From positions 60,001 through 124,000 of the forward strand of contig JACATO010001004.1 of NCBI GenBank assembly GCA_018389105.1: a stretch of DNA of 64,000 nt. The letters are read 5' to 3'. Within the stretch, counting starts at the first letter, position 1. Each line of letters begins with the position of its first letter. This DNA comes from Nautilus pompilius (lineage: Eukaryota; Mollusca; Cephalopoda; Nautilida; Nautilidae). The translations under genes were made by a program, and so were the position numbers. Positions 23,671 to 35,789 of this stretch are shown in pieces. The notes beneath the pieces are model-generated. The model did no database searches. It had not been told where the DNA came from and worked only from the letters and a program-made list of their open reading frames with translations.

Positions 23671-25173
23671 GGTTGGAATCTGCTGACGGAAGGTAAGCGA
23701 GAGACGGGGATGGATGCCTTTAACGCGAATCCTCTCTCAGGTAGGACTTGCGCAGCCGACAGTTTTTATCCCTCTCATATGTACAGACGGACCCGTTCAT
23801 TACTAACGGCGCTGCGTCTACTCTCGCCAGGTGTCTCCCTTAGTTACGTCAGCGTACAACAGACGGCGCAGATATCGGCGATCTAGATCTAGACGAAACC
23901 ATATTAAATTTCCATTGCGCATGAAAATTCCGCCGACTGGTGATGACGACCGTGTCCCTGGTATCAGGGCCAGCAGCAGCAGCCGGCCCCGGCTTCGCCT
24001 TTCCCGTGAAGGAACGTCTGACATATATCAATCGGTGCGTCTGCGCGCCGAGTGGCTTCCGGCTATGCTGGAGCTATTAGATTGAAATAGATAAGCGGAT
24101 GAAACAGTCATGATAATCTGAGAGACAGTATTTGTCTTCTGATTTATTTTAGGTTTATCACACTTATCTAGTTATCTTGGGAAACTCGCTAAGAAATGTC
24201 AGCGAACAGGGAATAAAAGATTTAAATATAAATGAATAGATTGATAATCGTGTAAAACGAATATGAGAGCCTCAAGCGGTGTTAGGCCTCAGGTTTCCGC
24301 TTACACTTTTCTTCCGGTTTTTAAATCCAAGGTACTTCACACCTACCGAGTTACCGCTGGTGCGGTGTCCTTGTCACCGTATAGAGATGATTCCTATGCG
24401 AAACTCGAAACACACAGCTACACTCACGCACACGCACTCGCACACACGAACGATCAAAGTAAGACCGCCACTACCTCTGAGCCCCGGTGACTGAGTTAAA
24501 ATTCTAATTGACAACCCCGCTTCTAGGGTGTTTCCCGAAACGGAAGTCATTTAAAAACTCGGCAAGGTTCTGCATTCAGTCGGCAGGTCGTTCGTTATCC
24601 ACCCCCGAGACCGGAGAGTGGGCAAGTTTCCATTACCGCACCGTGTCGTCTTCAGTGGCAGCCGTAAAAGAGAAACCAAAAGGACCATCTTTGCTTAATA
24701 ATTAACTTGACGTTTAATGCCTGCCGTGTTTGACGGCCTGTAAAGCAGAGAAACCCAACTGCCAGGCTTCGGGAATAGCACCGTCTGACAGCAGTAACTG
24801 TGGCGCCACGTTGGTGACCGCAGGGGGACTATGCTATTTTTAGCGGCAGTCTTCTCGAGTCATCGTAATTAATATCTTATAAATTAGGTAACAACTGGAA
24901 AAATCTGTATTTAATTAGAAATAATTTAAGGGTCAGAACAACTACAGTCAGTGTTGACTTCTCTAAGTTTTATTACTATGAGACTAATTTTGGTGAAGGA
25001 ATTACTCTAAAGAGCGAATCACTTCTAGACGAGAAACATTTGTGAGCAGAAAAATCTATCTATGACGTCACCGACCTTCTGACATCCAATGACCGAGAAT
25101 GAGCATGCGCGCCCTTTACTTCCGTTACTTTTAATGCGCACAGATTGGCTCTCCATTCTGTTATAGCATTTTG
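23671..25173. other. Unassigned non-coding sequence
   Basis: A short CA/AC-rich segment lies at 24409-24452. An isolated TGACGTCA is at 25063-25070. CpG-containing frames at 23818-24085 overlap on both strands and are not recognised. Confidence 0.5.
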
Positions 25174-25520
25174 TTAATAACCGGTATTTCTTGCTCGGAT
25201 AACATTCGTGAAAGGACGTGGTGTAGGAGCCGCCAGATGTTCTGAGGGATATTTCTCCGTCCAGTCTTTGATAGATCGGGCTGTGTAGAGTGAGGTAGGC
25301 CTAGGGTTCGCGATGGCGAATGCGACTTTTAAAGCTCCATTCCACAGATACTCAAGTGGATCGAGATCCCGGGATTGTCCCGCTGGTGAAATGTTCGCCA
25401 TGTCCTTCAAATCACGAACAACACAAGCTGCGGACACGGTGGGTGATTTAGCCATCCGTCCCTATCAGGGCCCACGTTAAGCATCGCTGGACGGACTTGG
25501 TCGGAAATAATGTCCGAAGT
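25174..25520 (-). pseudogene. Possible mariner-superfamily transposase C-terminal relic
   Basis: A 93-codon minus-strand frame (25174-25455) includes QSRDLDPLEYLWNGALKVA, then IKDWTEKYPSEHL and FTNVIRARNTGY. This layout resembles the SPDLNPLDFxxWGxLK, PQEHLRxA and RAxGGHF end of mariner-superfamily transposases. A second frame upstream (to about 25520) reads VRPAMLNVGPDRDGW. No catalytic DNxxxH motif is left and no terminal repeats were seen. A remnant is the best reading; chance similarity is possible. Confidence 0.4.
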
Positions 25521-28047
25521 AAGCCTCGGCTGTTTATTGTGTGTGTTTTAAAAGAAAAATAGGGGTTGGCTGCAAGGTATGCCAGCAAAACATGCTATGA
25601 ACCATACTCTAACTGAACAGTTGAGATCATGCAGGAAGAATTCGTGTAGCTATCTTCAATTCTGTCTCTATGCAGCCAAGGATGAGCGTGACCTGTCAGA
25701 CAACATCACTTTCCGCCAGTTCTTCTTAATTCACTGTCAGTGTTCATTACGCGACACAAGGACCCTGGAAACTGTAGTTTACGTAACGCAATTCTTTCTT
25801 ATGTCAACAGTTCATTTCTGGAAATGTTCCTTACAAGATCCGGCTGGGGATGGGGGCCGACTGTCGCCCTGTAATGAATGTCAGATATTTACTATCCTCT
25901 TTAACCGCCTTTCTTCTCTTTCTCTCACTACCTGTTGGCGGCCACGATTTCTCACAGCAAACACCACCCCCCCCCCGACAAAACTGTCTTGGCCACTGCG
26001 CCACTCGTCAGCCGTATTCTTCTCCCGAACGTTCTAATGTTTTCACCTCCCCACCCAAATCCACCAGACGGACCGCATATACTGTTTGTCCAAGTCATAT
26101 GTAGTACTACAGGGGTCACGTGTCACATCGCGTGGTCGACCTATTTCTTCATCTGCAGCTCAGATTTGAAATAGTACACGCACCCTGCGTTTCCTCTCTC
26201 TAGAGACTGATAAAAGAACCGCATGTCTGTCGTATCACGTGATAGCCAACCTAAGTAGCCGTCATTGCGTAGACAAGGAGCGCCGACGTCAAAGAGCGCT
26301 TTTCATCGGTACCGAACCGTTTTCCGATATCGGGAGTTTATCGATTGGGCCTGAAGAAGGTCGGAAAATAGCCCCCTAAAAAACGTGCGCGGGCCTTTTC
26401 ACGGCCTCTCCGATGCTGTATCCTTACACCAGGTTAGGTTCCCCGCGCCTCGCTTTGCGCTGTCGCCTTACGGGGAAGCTCAGGGCAACCTTTCCTGACC
26501 GGCGCGGCTTTTCTCTCGCGCTCCCTTCTCGTCACGCGGCCTATACGGTGCCGAATAGCCCGCTGCGGCGGAGGGAGAACGGAGCAAACAGGCGACCGCT
26601 CGCCGCCAGTACGAAAACCGCGCGCGAGAAAAAGGGGAAGGTTTGGCAACCCTACAAGATAGAGGAGTGATACGAATTTCAGGTCAACGTGGGTCATGGC
26701 ATTTGTCAGCCTAAAAGTCCTATTGGTTGGGCACTGACCTAAGCAGGCTGCCTGCCTATCCGTGGCTATTAAGCTGAACTACAATTAGAAGATGCCAACA
26801 GCGTACAAACAGTCATTTGAGGTCGTCTATGGCGATTAACTGTAGCACTGTATTATGACGTCATACTACACATATTTACAAAAACATGCTGCAATATGAA
26901 CGTTTTTTTTTTTTTAAAAATTCAAATGAGATGCCTGATTATCAAACCACATGTAATTTATAGTCCACGAGAGCATTGTTAGTGCGATTTTATGGTGAAC
27001 GGTGCCGGCGCGAAGAGTTGCCATCCCTGACTAACCCTGGCAGCACTTTTCTGACTTCAGCGTAGAAGCAAGTCAGAACGAACAGCGTGGCCCCGAGGGT
27101 CGAGCCGCCGGGGCGGGACTGTCCTCTACCCCAAACCGGTCGAAATATACTCGGCCCCTCTGCGGGAGCGGTCATTTATTCGGTGTTTTGAACAATTACA
27201 TTTGTAAATCTCCTTTCATGCTGATCTATTTACGCACGCACGCACACACACACGCATTGTGTCTTTGTCTTTAAGGCTAAGTAGGGTTCTTGGTCGGGAA
27301 GAAAACGTGGAGAAAGCCCTCTGAAGATGGTAAAACCGTGGAATGGCAATAGGCGGAACTGTAAACAGAGTCCCGGTCCCGGCCGGAAATCGCTTCGCCG
27401 CGTCCCACAAGCACCGAACAGTCCCTATAAATTGTGAGAGTGAGATCGCACCAACGACGGGAGTTAATTCCCTCCCCCACTCCTCAACAGCTGGAGAACG
27501 TGTTCGGGGTCTTGATTAATAGAACTCGGCGCCGTATCACTGGCTATGGCGGCTACGCAGAATTTTAAAGATTCGTCCCTATGTCGCTGAACGGCTTGAG
27601 GCACGTGGCTTCGTAAATACAGTTGCTGTTGTTGCTGTATCTTATGTAAATAAGCAGTTATCAAGCATGAAAAACCCCTCAAGAACTTTATAAACAAACG
27701 CGTCGTAGGTAAGCAGTGGCTATAAGAAAATCAATACGCCCCTACAAAAAATAATTCTTTGTACACAAGAAGTCGCTTAACGTAATTTCCTTTGAGCTCA
27801 GTATTATCGCCCCTGGCTCGTAATTCTTCTGTGTGTGAGTCCGGTAACGTAATTACGAAAACTTTAACTTGTTCGAGCCGTATTTATCTACGAACCAATA
27901 TTATTACCCTCTTCAGGAATTACTACCGTTAAGATATTTTAATGTATTTCACATACCGCATTTTGTAAAAAGGGGACTTGTGTGTGTGCGCGTATTTTTG
28001 ATATAATTTAAAAAATCTTCACTTGAAATTAAAAGCAATAAAAGCTC

Positions 28048-28049
<2 letters not shown>
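25521..28049. other. Unassigned non-coding sequence with a GC-rich block
   Basis: A CpG-rich, GC-rich stretch runs from about 26280 to 26680 and could be an unmethylated island. A 152-codon plus-strand frame at 25579-26037 is unrecognised. An isolated TGACGTCA lies at 26856-26863 and a T-to-A junction at about 26904-26920. No gene can be supported. Confidence 0.5.

Positions 28050-28112
<63 letters not shown>
28050..28112. repeat. (ATT)n microsatellite, about 20 copies
   Basis: An uninterrupted ATT triplet array of about 62 bases in an AT-rich setting. Confidence 0.97.
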
Positions 28113-29210
28113 AGTTTGTTTGGACAAAATCGCGATAATAAATCCTCTTGGGATATGTTATTTGCTGATCACAGGATGTCTACAACCGACGCCGAGTGAT
28201 TTCGTGGAACTCATCAAGAGCGAGATGAAAGGGCTGTTTCAGGTGTAGGATAAGTGCGTTGCCACCAGGCGGCGCGGATGGAGAACGGAGAGCGCGGCCC
28301 GGGTTAGCAGGAGTTACGGTAATAGCCCCCCGCACCACGAGATAAAAGCACCTGATTAGAAAAACAAAGTGGAAGAAAGAAAAAACACAGAGCTGTTCAG
28401 ATCTCCCTTAAAGGGGGCCGACAGTGTGTGTGTGTGTGTGTTGTGTGTGTGTGTGTGACAGGACGGTTGCTGATGTTTAAGTGACGATGGAACTGCCTAT
28501 CTTGGACTCTCCTCGACGGACTCGATCCACATCCTCACCACCGCCCGCTGAAGACCGTTTACGGCAGACACGATTTTCGAAGCTGCTGGCTCCGCCCTGT
28601 CCTCTCCTCCTAGCGGTAGGAAAAAATGTCATGGTGCTCAGTCTGGCGCGAGAAATTCCCATTGTTTTCTAGCACGTGAGGCGGACTCGCAGACAATGGC
28701 AAGCTTTATTTATTTTTTTTTTAAATTAGTTCATTGGCGGGAATAAATGGCGTCTTTCCACCAAGTTGACAGACTAACGGGGGTTCTCCGCCAGACATTT
28801 GGCGACGAAGCCTCATAACCGCCGCTTCGAACATCAGAAAATCCTCCTGATTTCGTACGGGTCGGCATATGTCAGTAAGTTTTTCATTACTTATGTATAC
28901 TTACACCGCTGGTCGGATTTAAATGCTAATTCTTCTTTTTTTTTAAATGCCTTTCTGTGAAATATTGTAGCTTTAAAAAATATAGTGTTTTAAAAACTAC
29001 GTATGCTTACAGAAATGCATAGGAGTAGTAGACATTCGACCTTTTATCCACAATTTGCTTTGCACTCTACTCATAAGAAATGAATGCATGTAACAGTTTG
29101 GATAATAACTTTAAAAAAAATTTTTTTTAAATCAAATGCAGCGGAAGATCATCGGTATTTTTAGATTACGCATTATAATTTAATCTCACAATTTGACTCA
29201 CGCCATTATT
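28113..29210. other. Unassigned non-coding sequence with a TG microsatellite
   Basis: A (TG)n tract with one TTG interruption lies at 28424-28457. T-to-A homopolymer junctions occur near 28707 and 29111-29130. No gene recognised. Confidence 0.55.
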
Positions 29211-29214
29211 TTAA

Positions 29215-29447
29215 CCCTTTCTGTGCTTAACTTAATATTTTGGCTGGGAAGTTTCAATTATCCACCCACAAACAAATGAAATTAGGAATTTGATTGGAAA
29301 TTGGAGGGCTTTCAAAATGACCCGAGGGTATTCCCGCCTTATCGCGATAGAGGGAAAGGTTCTTTGAAGTCGTTTGGTAAAACAGCTTCTAGCACCAAAT
29401 GGCTGTCAATGTCAAAACGGACATATCCGCTTTCAGCATCGTAAGGG
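29215..29447. mobile_element. Candidate piggyBac-like miniature element
   Basis: A 233-base interval is bounded by TTAA on both sides (29211-29214 and 29448-29451). Its left end is CCCTTTCTGTGCT and its right end, reversed, is CCCTTACGATGCT, matching at 10 of 13 positions. TTAA target duplication and ends starting CCC(T/A) are the hallmarks of piggyBac-type transposons. There is no coding capacity, so it would be a non-autonomous derivative. The ends are short and TTAA is common in AT-rich DNA, so this needs a second genomic copy to be secure. Confidence 0.45.
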
Positions 29448-29449
29448 TT

Positions 29450-29489
29450 AAACCAATCTGCATACGATGAAAAGTATGCAGATTGGTTT
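29450..29489. repeat. Perfect 16-bp inverted repeat with 8-base loop
   Basis: AAACCAATCTGCATAC (29450-29465) and GTATGCAGATTGGTTT (29474-29489) are perfect reverse complements around GATGAAAA. A G-T wobble and one further pair could extend the stem. It overlaps the right TTAA of the candidate piggyBac-like element. It could be a cruciform or RNA hairpin. Confidence 0.9.
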
Positions 29490-30329
29490 GAATGCTATTA
29501 TTACAGTGCTGTGCATGTTCTACTGAATATTCCAATTGGAAGTAATGGAAGTGATCCTACGAAATTATACAACCAACAGAAGTTTATATAGTTAACCCTT
29601 TTAAATATTAGACTTCACTTTTCATAATTCAGATATGTACTGTATGTGTTTTATAAAACCGTCCAAATGATATAATAAAAATACGATAAATACCAGAAAA
29701 AATTACATATTATAAGGTCAATTTTGGCAAAGACTTATTCAAAATATGAATATCTATGAATAAGGTAAAAGTGATACTTATAGGTTTCAGATGAAACTGA
29801 ATAATTTATTAGATTGGTCGGTAAAGCAGGGATGCGTGAAATTTGCTAAATTGCATGAATACAAAATAAATAGAAAATTTTAAAATAATTATTATAGGAA
29901 AAAAGATACAAAATCTTAAAACGCAGTTTTAGAAAATAACGTGAAAATTACTATTAAGAGTAATTAATATTAGATGTAAAGAACGTGGTTTTTCAGTTGA
30001 TTAATGAGGTAATGAATTCTAGAAATGGTTAACCGAACTGTCAAACAAAACCAAACAATTTTTACTTCCTGTAATAAGCCTTTCGCTTGTTAGAATTGAA
30101 TATGTTGGATATTTGTTATTTGAAGAAAAGAAGTTTTCAATGTTTGCAAAAATTTACAAGATTTATTAGAGTGCTTCCAATATTTTAAACATTCTGAATA
30201 TAGCGGACGATTCAAATTATTAGATTTATCTAGTGCGGCTAGTAAACGAGCAATGGGCAGTTTCACAGAAATTTTCAAACTAATTAAAAATTTTTAACTC
30301 GTAATTAGTCACAAATTCTTTTAAATATA
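29490..30329. other. AT-rich unassigned sequence left of mariner copy 2
   Basis: Strongly AT-rich with many short A and T runs. The 62-codon minus-strand frame at 30090-30278 is unrecognised. The last two bases before the mariner terminal repeat are the TA target duplication (30328-30329). Confidence 0.6.
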
Positions 30330-31614
30330 TTGGATTGTTACAAAAGTTTTGTCGATTTTTTTTACCACAACAGTGATTCCTCATCTAGTTTTTGAACGTG
30401 AAGTTTACTAACCAAAGTCTGTTCCATTACAATCGATACATTTCTGCCAGCGAATTACAAAGGCATTTGTACCATTTTGAAAAAAAATCTGGATTTCTGG
30501 AGTCGATAAACTGTTGGAGGGCAGTTTCATTTGCTGCTTGGTTGGAGAAGGATTTCATACAGAGGAAGCTGTTGAGGTGTTTGAAAAGGTGGTAGTCTGT
30601 GGGAGAGAGGTCTGGTGAATAGGCCGGGTGAGGGAGAACTCGGTACCCCAATGTGTTCAGTTTCTGAAGAGTCACTTTTACAACACAAGGACGAGCATTA
30701 TCGTGGAGCAGAGCAGGATTGGGCCTCTTCGTTTCACCGATACCAGTTGTCATTGGGAGAGTTGCTGATGAACAACATTTAATTCACCACACTACCTTTC
30801 AGCTGTGATGGCTTCCCCAGGTTGAAAGAAGTTATACTGGATGACATCAGTTTCAGTCCATCAGACCGTGACCATGACCTTCTCTGGGTGGAGGCTGGGT
30901 TTTGGAATGTGGTCAGGCACCTTGCCTCTGTCCAGCCACTGAGCTGATCGTTTGCGATTGTCGTAAAGGATCCAGTTTTTCATCCCACGTAATGATTCAC
31001 TCAAGATATTGGATCTTTTTTGTTTCTTATAACAATCGAAAAGCAGATCTCCATTGTTATTCATTCAGCTCGTGAGGCACCCACTTGTCAAGCTTTTTCA
31101 CCTGGCCGATTGCGTCAAGATGCCGGGAAACAGTTGCTGCAGTGCTTACGTCAACCTCTCCAGCAATTTATCGCACTGTTTTTATTGGATCGGCTCCAAC
31201 TGAGGCTTTCAGACGGTCGTCATCACAGCTGGACGGACGTCCGCTACGTTCCTCATCTTCGAGGCTCTCATCTCCTGATCAAAACTTTGCACACCATCGT
31301 TGTACCGCGCACTCATCTGCTGTGTCCTCGCCCCATTCTTGCTTAATGTTACCAGTCGCCTCGCTCGCTTTGTGGCCCGGTTTGAACTCGTGAAGCAAAA
31401 TGGCATGAAAAACTCTTCTATCCACTCTTCACTCAGAACCCTGAAACAAATATCCGTTTTATGATTTCTAAAAAGGCAGGTTTGGCACAATGTATGCCAG
31501 TACACACGCTACAAAACGCTATATAACTTATCTACATACACCTTCACCAGCATGCAAAAAATGAACCAAAATTAACATAATATAAAAACCGACAGAACTT
31601 TTGTGACGACCTGA
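30330..31614 (-). mobile_element. Structurally complete mariner element (copy 2), irritans/Hsmar1-like
   Basis: A 1285-base element has both inverted terminal repeats and TA duplications at 30328-30329 and 31615-31616. The left end reads TTGGATTGTTACAAAAGTTT and the right end, reversed, TCAGGTCGTCACAAAAGTTC; both continue into GT(C)GGTTTTT-like sequence. Length, TA target and transposase type are all standard for mariner. The transposase lies on the minus strand and is frameshifted. The right flank is a repeat shared with the left flank of copy 1 (6675-6805). Compared with copy 1 it keeps about 140 bases of 5' region that copy 1 has lost. Confidence 0.95.
30408..31440 (-). pseudogene. Mariner transposase pseudogene (copy 2)
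   Basis: The DD34D transposase is broken into at least three frames. The N-terminal part (about 31200-31440) starts in the RVLSEEWIEEFF region. The first Asp is in a TWDEK sequence (VTCDEKW in copy 1), then a one-base insertion shifts frame. It continues with YDNRKRSAQWLDRGKVPDHI and PSLHPEKVMVTV (30861-31000). The C-terminal part (30427-30753) holds the second Asp in HDNARPC and, exactly 34 residues on, the third Asp in TDYHLFKH, matching the mariner D34D spacing. The original stop is at 30408-30410 after CNGTDFG, reached only after another frameshift. The catalytic Asp residues are all present but no single frame joins them. Confidence 0.9.
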
Positions 31615-31616
31615 TA

Positions 31617-31745
31617 GTTTAATTTATTGATATTGATGAATGTTAAACATACAAGATCTTATTGCTGCTCCTAATTCTTGAATGATAATAAATGTTTACT
31701 ACAAAATCTTCAAATGTATTTATTTTCCTAAAATTTTGTAAAACA
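31617..31745. repeat. Repeat abutting mariner copy 2 (inverted match to 6675-6805)
   Basis: Read on the minus strand this interval matches the left flank of mariner copy 1 with scattered substitutions and small indels. It contains ATTGATGAATGTTAAACATA and GCTCCTAATTCTTGAATG. See the entry at 6675-6805 for the pairing. Confidence 0.75.
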
Positions 31746-34700
31746 TTTGTAAGGACCTAATAAATGGTTTAAAATACTACAGTACGTGACTCTAAAGGGA
31801 CTTAAATGTCAGCATATGTTGATATAAAAAAACACGTGTTTGCAGCAATATAATTGTAAACGAAAGACATAAATTTCCGGCGCTGGTTGTGGATAGTATT
31901 AATGTAAACTATTTTGCAAATCAAACTGACAGTTATCTCCCCCTCCCTGGGGCGCCTATTTCAATAAGTTGAGAGGCTGCCTTTATTTAAAATTCTATTT
32001 GTTGTTTGATTTGTCAGCAGCGGATTCACAAGAAAAGCGAATGATTTCGTTGATTAAACAAAAAAGCATGATGGTTTCCGACCTAAGCGGAAGCTGAGCA
32101 TTTGAAAAAGCGAGAGGTGGGGGGCGCGATCTAACTGACATTCAGTAACTTTTATTCACGAAACATTCCATCCGCTCTGCGATTATTTTTGAATAATCAC
32201 AAACGTTTCATTTCCTAATGGGGCAATCACCCCCGTCAGGATACAGCGCCACCTGTCCGCCTGCTAGGAACGTCAACCGTCTTTAAGGTAACGGCGAGTT
32301 TTTTTTTTTTTTGTTCTTTCGAGAAACGGTTGGGTCGGCTTTGGGAAAGAAAAAAAAAAAGAAATATTTTTTTGGAAAGGGTGAAATTGCGGCTTGCAAC
32401 ATCGAGATCGATAGTCTGAAGTTTGATGACAGATGTCTTCGTTTTCTCTAGGGTTAAACACGTTGGTCTCCGATAAAGATAGTCTTAAACTAATCCCTAG
32501 AGCCAATCTCGCCATTAGTCTATTGATCTACCCTGACCCAGTGGGGTGAAGGGACTGACCGCAGAAGATCAATCGGAGGCGATGTAAAGCTCGAGGATTT
32601 AAGTTAGCCGTGCGGAACCTCGCCAGAAACAAAGGCAGCAACTCGAAACGACAATCACAGCCAAACCCAGAGATGGAGTGCGGTATATACGGAATTAACT
32701 TCCTGGATATTTCTTTAACTGTTCTCTCCCCCTCCCCCCCCAACCACAACTTCTTACGGTTTCCGATTTGTGGCATTTAAGCGACCCGCATTCCTACCAC
32801 GGACTACTGGCTTCGTCTCGCATCGCTACACATGACCTTCTTTGCGGAGTGGTTCTCAGTACATCTGCACCTTAGAATTTCTTGTTACCTGTCAGCAGTA
32901 AAAGACCATCTTAAAAGGCCGAACCAATAACTGCCTTTGGTATAAACGGAAACACCTCTACTACGAGTACCGATGCGTGTGGGATCGTCAACTGATCTAT
33001 TCGCCTAAAAGCTACCCACAAATTATTTACTTTGCTGCGGAATTCTAAGCCATTGAATTATAATTTTCTCTTTTTAACCTGCAATTTCTGGCGTAAGAGT
33101 TAAATGCATGCAACGACGGACTTAGACACGCTTTTGTTGTTGTTGTTCGATTGTAAGATCAATGAAATAAATAAACAGAAATCGAAAATAGAAGGAAATT
33201 AAGAAATATCAATAAAAGGTTTATATTACCGCGGTATGTATGCTACCACGAGTGCGCGACATTAAAACTCTACTACACTAAACTACATGAGGTTTTAAAA
33301 CGGCACTGTTTCCCCGTTAGCTTCCATTCCGATGGGATGAAGAAGCTGTCCAGGCTCTAGCAGTTCCGGTAACGGAGAAGCTCGACATCCTGTGTTTGGG
33401 TGGGGGGGGGTGGCCGAGCCGGGGTCGGTCTGCGTCACCGGTCACGGCTCCCTGAACTGTTTCTCGACGAGAGGTTTCTTCGGAGGGTGCAAATAAGGGA
33501 AATCGCGCTGCTCGGAAGTCCAGACCGTCCGCTCCTACAGCTTAAGAGATCACGACAGTTGTCATTTGGTCTCCGCCGTCCTTTCCCTAAAGAACCCCTC
33601 GTCCCGCTTCTCCTAACTGCACCCCCTTCTTTCCGTTCAACAGACCGTGAAAATACTTGGGTTGTTACTGCCGGTATGATCTGCGGAAACTCTCCCCCCC
33701 TTGCGTAGACACTTCTTCTTCGCGATTCTAGAGGCGCATTTGTCAAAAGACTCCGCCCGATCGTGGAACTTTTAATGGCCGAAGATGAAAGGCAAGCCCA
33801 GTCCGAGCGAGTCCCGCTCTCGAACCTCAAGGTTTCAATCTCATCTCGTTGTTGACGGGAGTCTTCCCGATTGCTGTTTGTCATGTATTGATCACACCCG
33901 ACTCTCAGCGCATCTTTCGGTGGTTCGAGCCTTCATCATCACCGCGCACGATTTGTATATCAAGATTTTCGGGTGTACGTAGACCTCACCCTGTTTCACC
34001 TGTAATGGCTGGCATGGAAACCAAAAATACTCTCTTTACGTGGTGGTGTTCACAAGACGTTTACCATCTTTCATGGTCAATGCCATGCAAATCCCATATA
34101 AAGATGGCCTTTTGTGTATACGCCTCGTTGAGAAATTAAATCGGTTTACAAATTCATTGGTTCACTTACGGACTCAAACTTCGAGGTTAAAAGAATCGCT
34201 TTAATTTTCTGTTTTACTGGGCCAGGACAATTTTACAAAAGGACTAGGCGTATAATGAATATAAGTCACGCTTTAAAATTCATTTCAAATGTGTCATTTA
34301 TTGTTTTATGCTTCTGAAGGTAATAGTAGATAGGGTGTACCTCGCACTGACTATCTACGACAACGTAGTCAATAGAAGAAACTCCATCAACTCTGAATCT
34401 GGCTTCATTCGGAGGCGTGCAGTTTTACGGAGTCCTGGTTGTTGTGTGACAGTCGCAGACATTCACGGAAGTGATGGTTCGTCTTTAATAACTGATTTCC
34501 GACACGAAGAACCAAAAAAACACAACAGCAACATCTCTACACGATATTTACATGGTATTAAAGGGGGAAATAGAATAGTAAGTCGCACAGTTGCTGCTTT
34601 GCTTCTTCTCAACGGTTATTAAAGATGGCGTGGTTGCCTTCCTGACTCCACGTGACTGCTGGACTAAGTTAGACCTAACAAAGAGAGAAGAAGTTAAGGG

Positions 34701-35689
34701 GGCGATTTCTGTCCAATGTGAGATAAAATCTAATGGGCCACTAACATTAATAAGTCGGTTCTTCGGACTCTCCTGAACGTTCCTCATTGGAGTCGCTGTC
34801 GGTTTCTGTTTCGACTGCTTCGACCTTCGGGGCAGAAACTACCGCCAGCCAGAACGGCGACCCCAAGCGGACTCCGACGGAACGAGTCCGCAGACGTTCG
34901 CAACACGTGAGGGACAGCGGAGGAATCAGGATGGTTCATATCGTACTCGATAAGTACAAATCACAGCTTTTGGTGGCACGTTCAGTGTTCCTTATTAAAA
35001 CAAATTTTGACTTTTAGATTAGTTAGTGTAATTCGCTAAACTCTGCGTTCCTTCGTAGAGATATTTGACCAATTAAAAATAAAACCAGTTAATAATTTAA
35101 TTATATATATTAAACTTAGAAATCCAACCAACAACAAAAAAGGTAGAAACTTGGAAAGAAAGCAATCTGTTAAACTAATTGGCTTTGACAAATTGCAGCC
35201 CACAATGACCCGATCAACGTCTGAATTATTAATGTTATTACAACGAAGGCTGTAGTTAATTCCAATCCGTTTCATTTGATTAAAACATTATAAAGTTTAA
35301 TTAAAATTTATAGACAGCTGATTAAACAAATATTGGCGTCAGGGAAAGGTTTGAAATTAGGGATTTTAAGAAAAGCAACTAGGAGGAGAAAAATAAAGAA
35401 TTTAAACAGAATTTCTCAGTAACGAGTTGGTAAGATGGTCTACGTCCAAACGAATTTATCTCTGATCGATCGCTCAATTGAAAATCACGAATATGTTCCC
35501 CATTTGAAGTGCATAAGTGCTTCTGAAGTCCCATTATAGAGTTTTGTATTAGTGTTTTTCGCTTTTCACCTGAAGTCTTTACACAGGTAAAAAATACCCA
35601 GACCAAATTCGTTAGTATCTCTGCATTGGCTTTATTGCTGATATGGCGTCGTACGCCAGTCTCTACCACAGAGTTACCCCCCCTTCCAC
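31746..35689. other. Unassigned non-coding sequence
   Basis: Mixed composition with T and A runs at 32299-32312 and 32349-32360. The 149-codon minus-strand frame 33435-33884 overlaps a 102-codon plus-strand frame and is not recognised. A possible acidic terminal exon on the minus strand ends at a stop at 34747-34749 (see findings). No gene can be firmly called. Confidence 0.5.
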
Positions 35690-35789
35690 CCTCAGCATGG
35701 GAAACGCCATTCTGGCAAGGAAAGATAGTATCTCAGCTGTCCGCTAGAAAGCTTTGATAGCGTTACTTCACGAGAGGACCACAGCTGTG

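Noticed and set aside
33435..33884. 149-codon minus-strand frame as a gene
   Set aside because: Overlaps a 102-codon frame on the other strand, has no recognised domain and is Ser/Arg-rich without structure.
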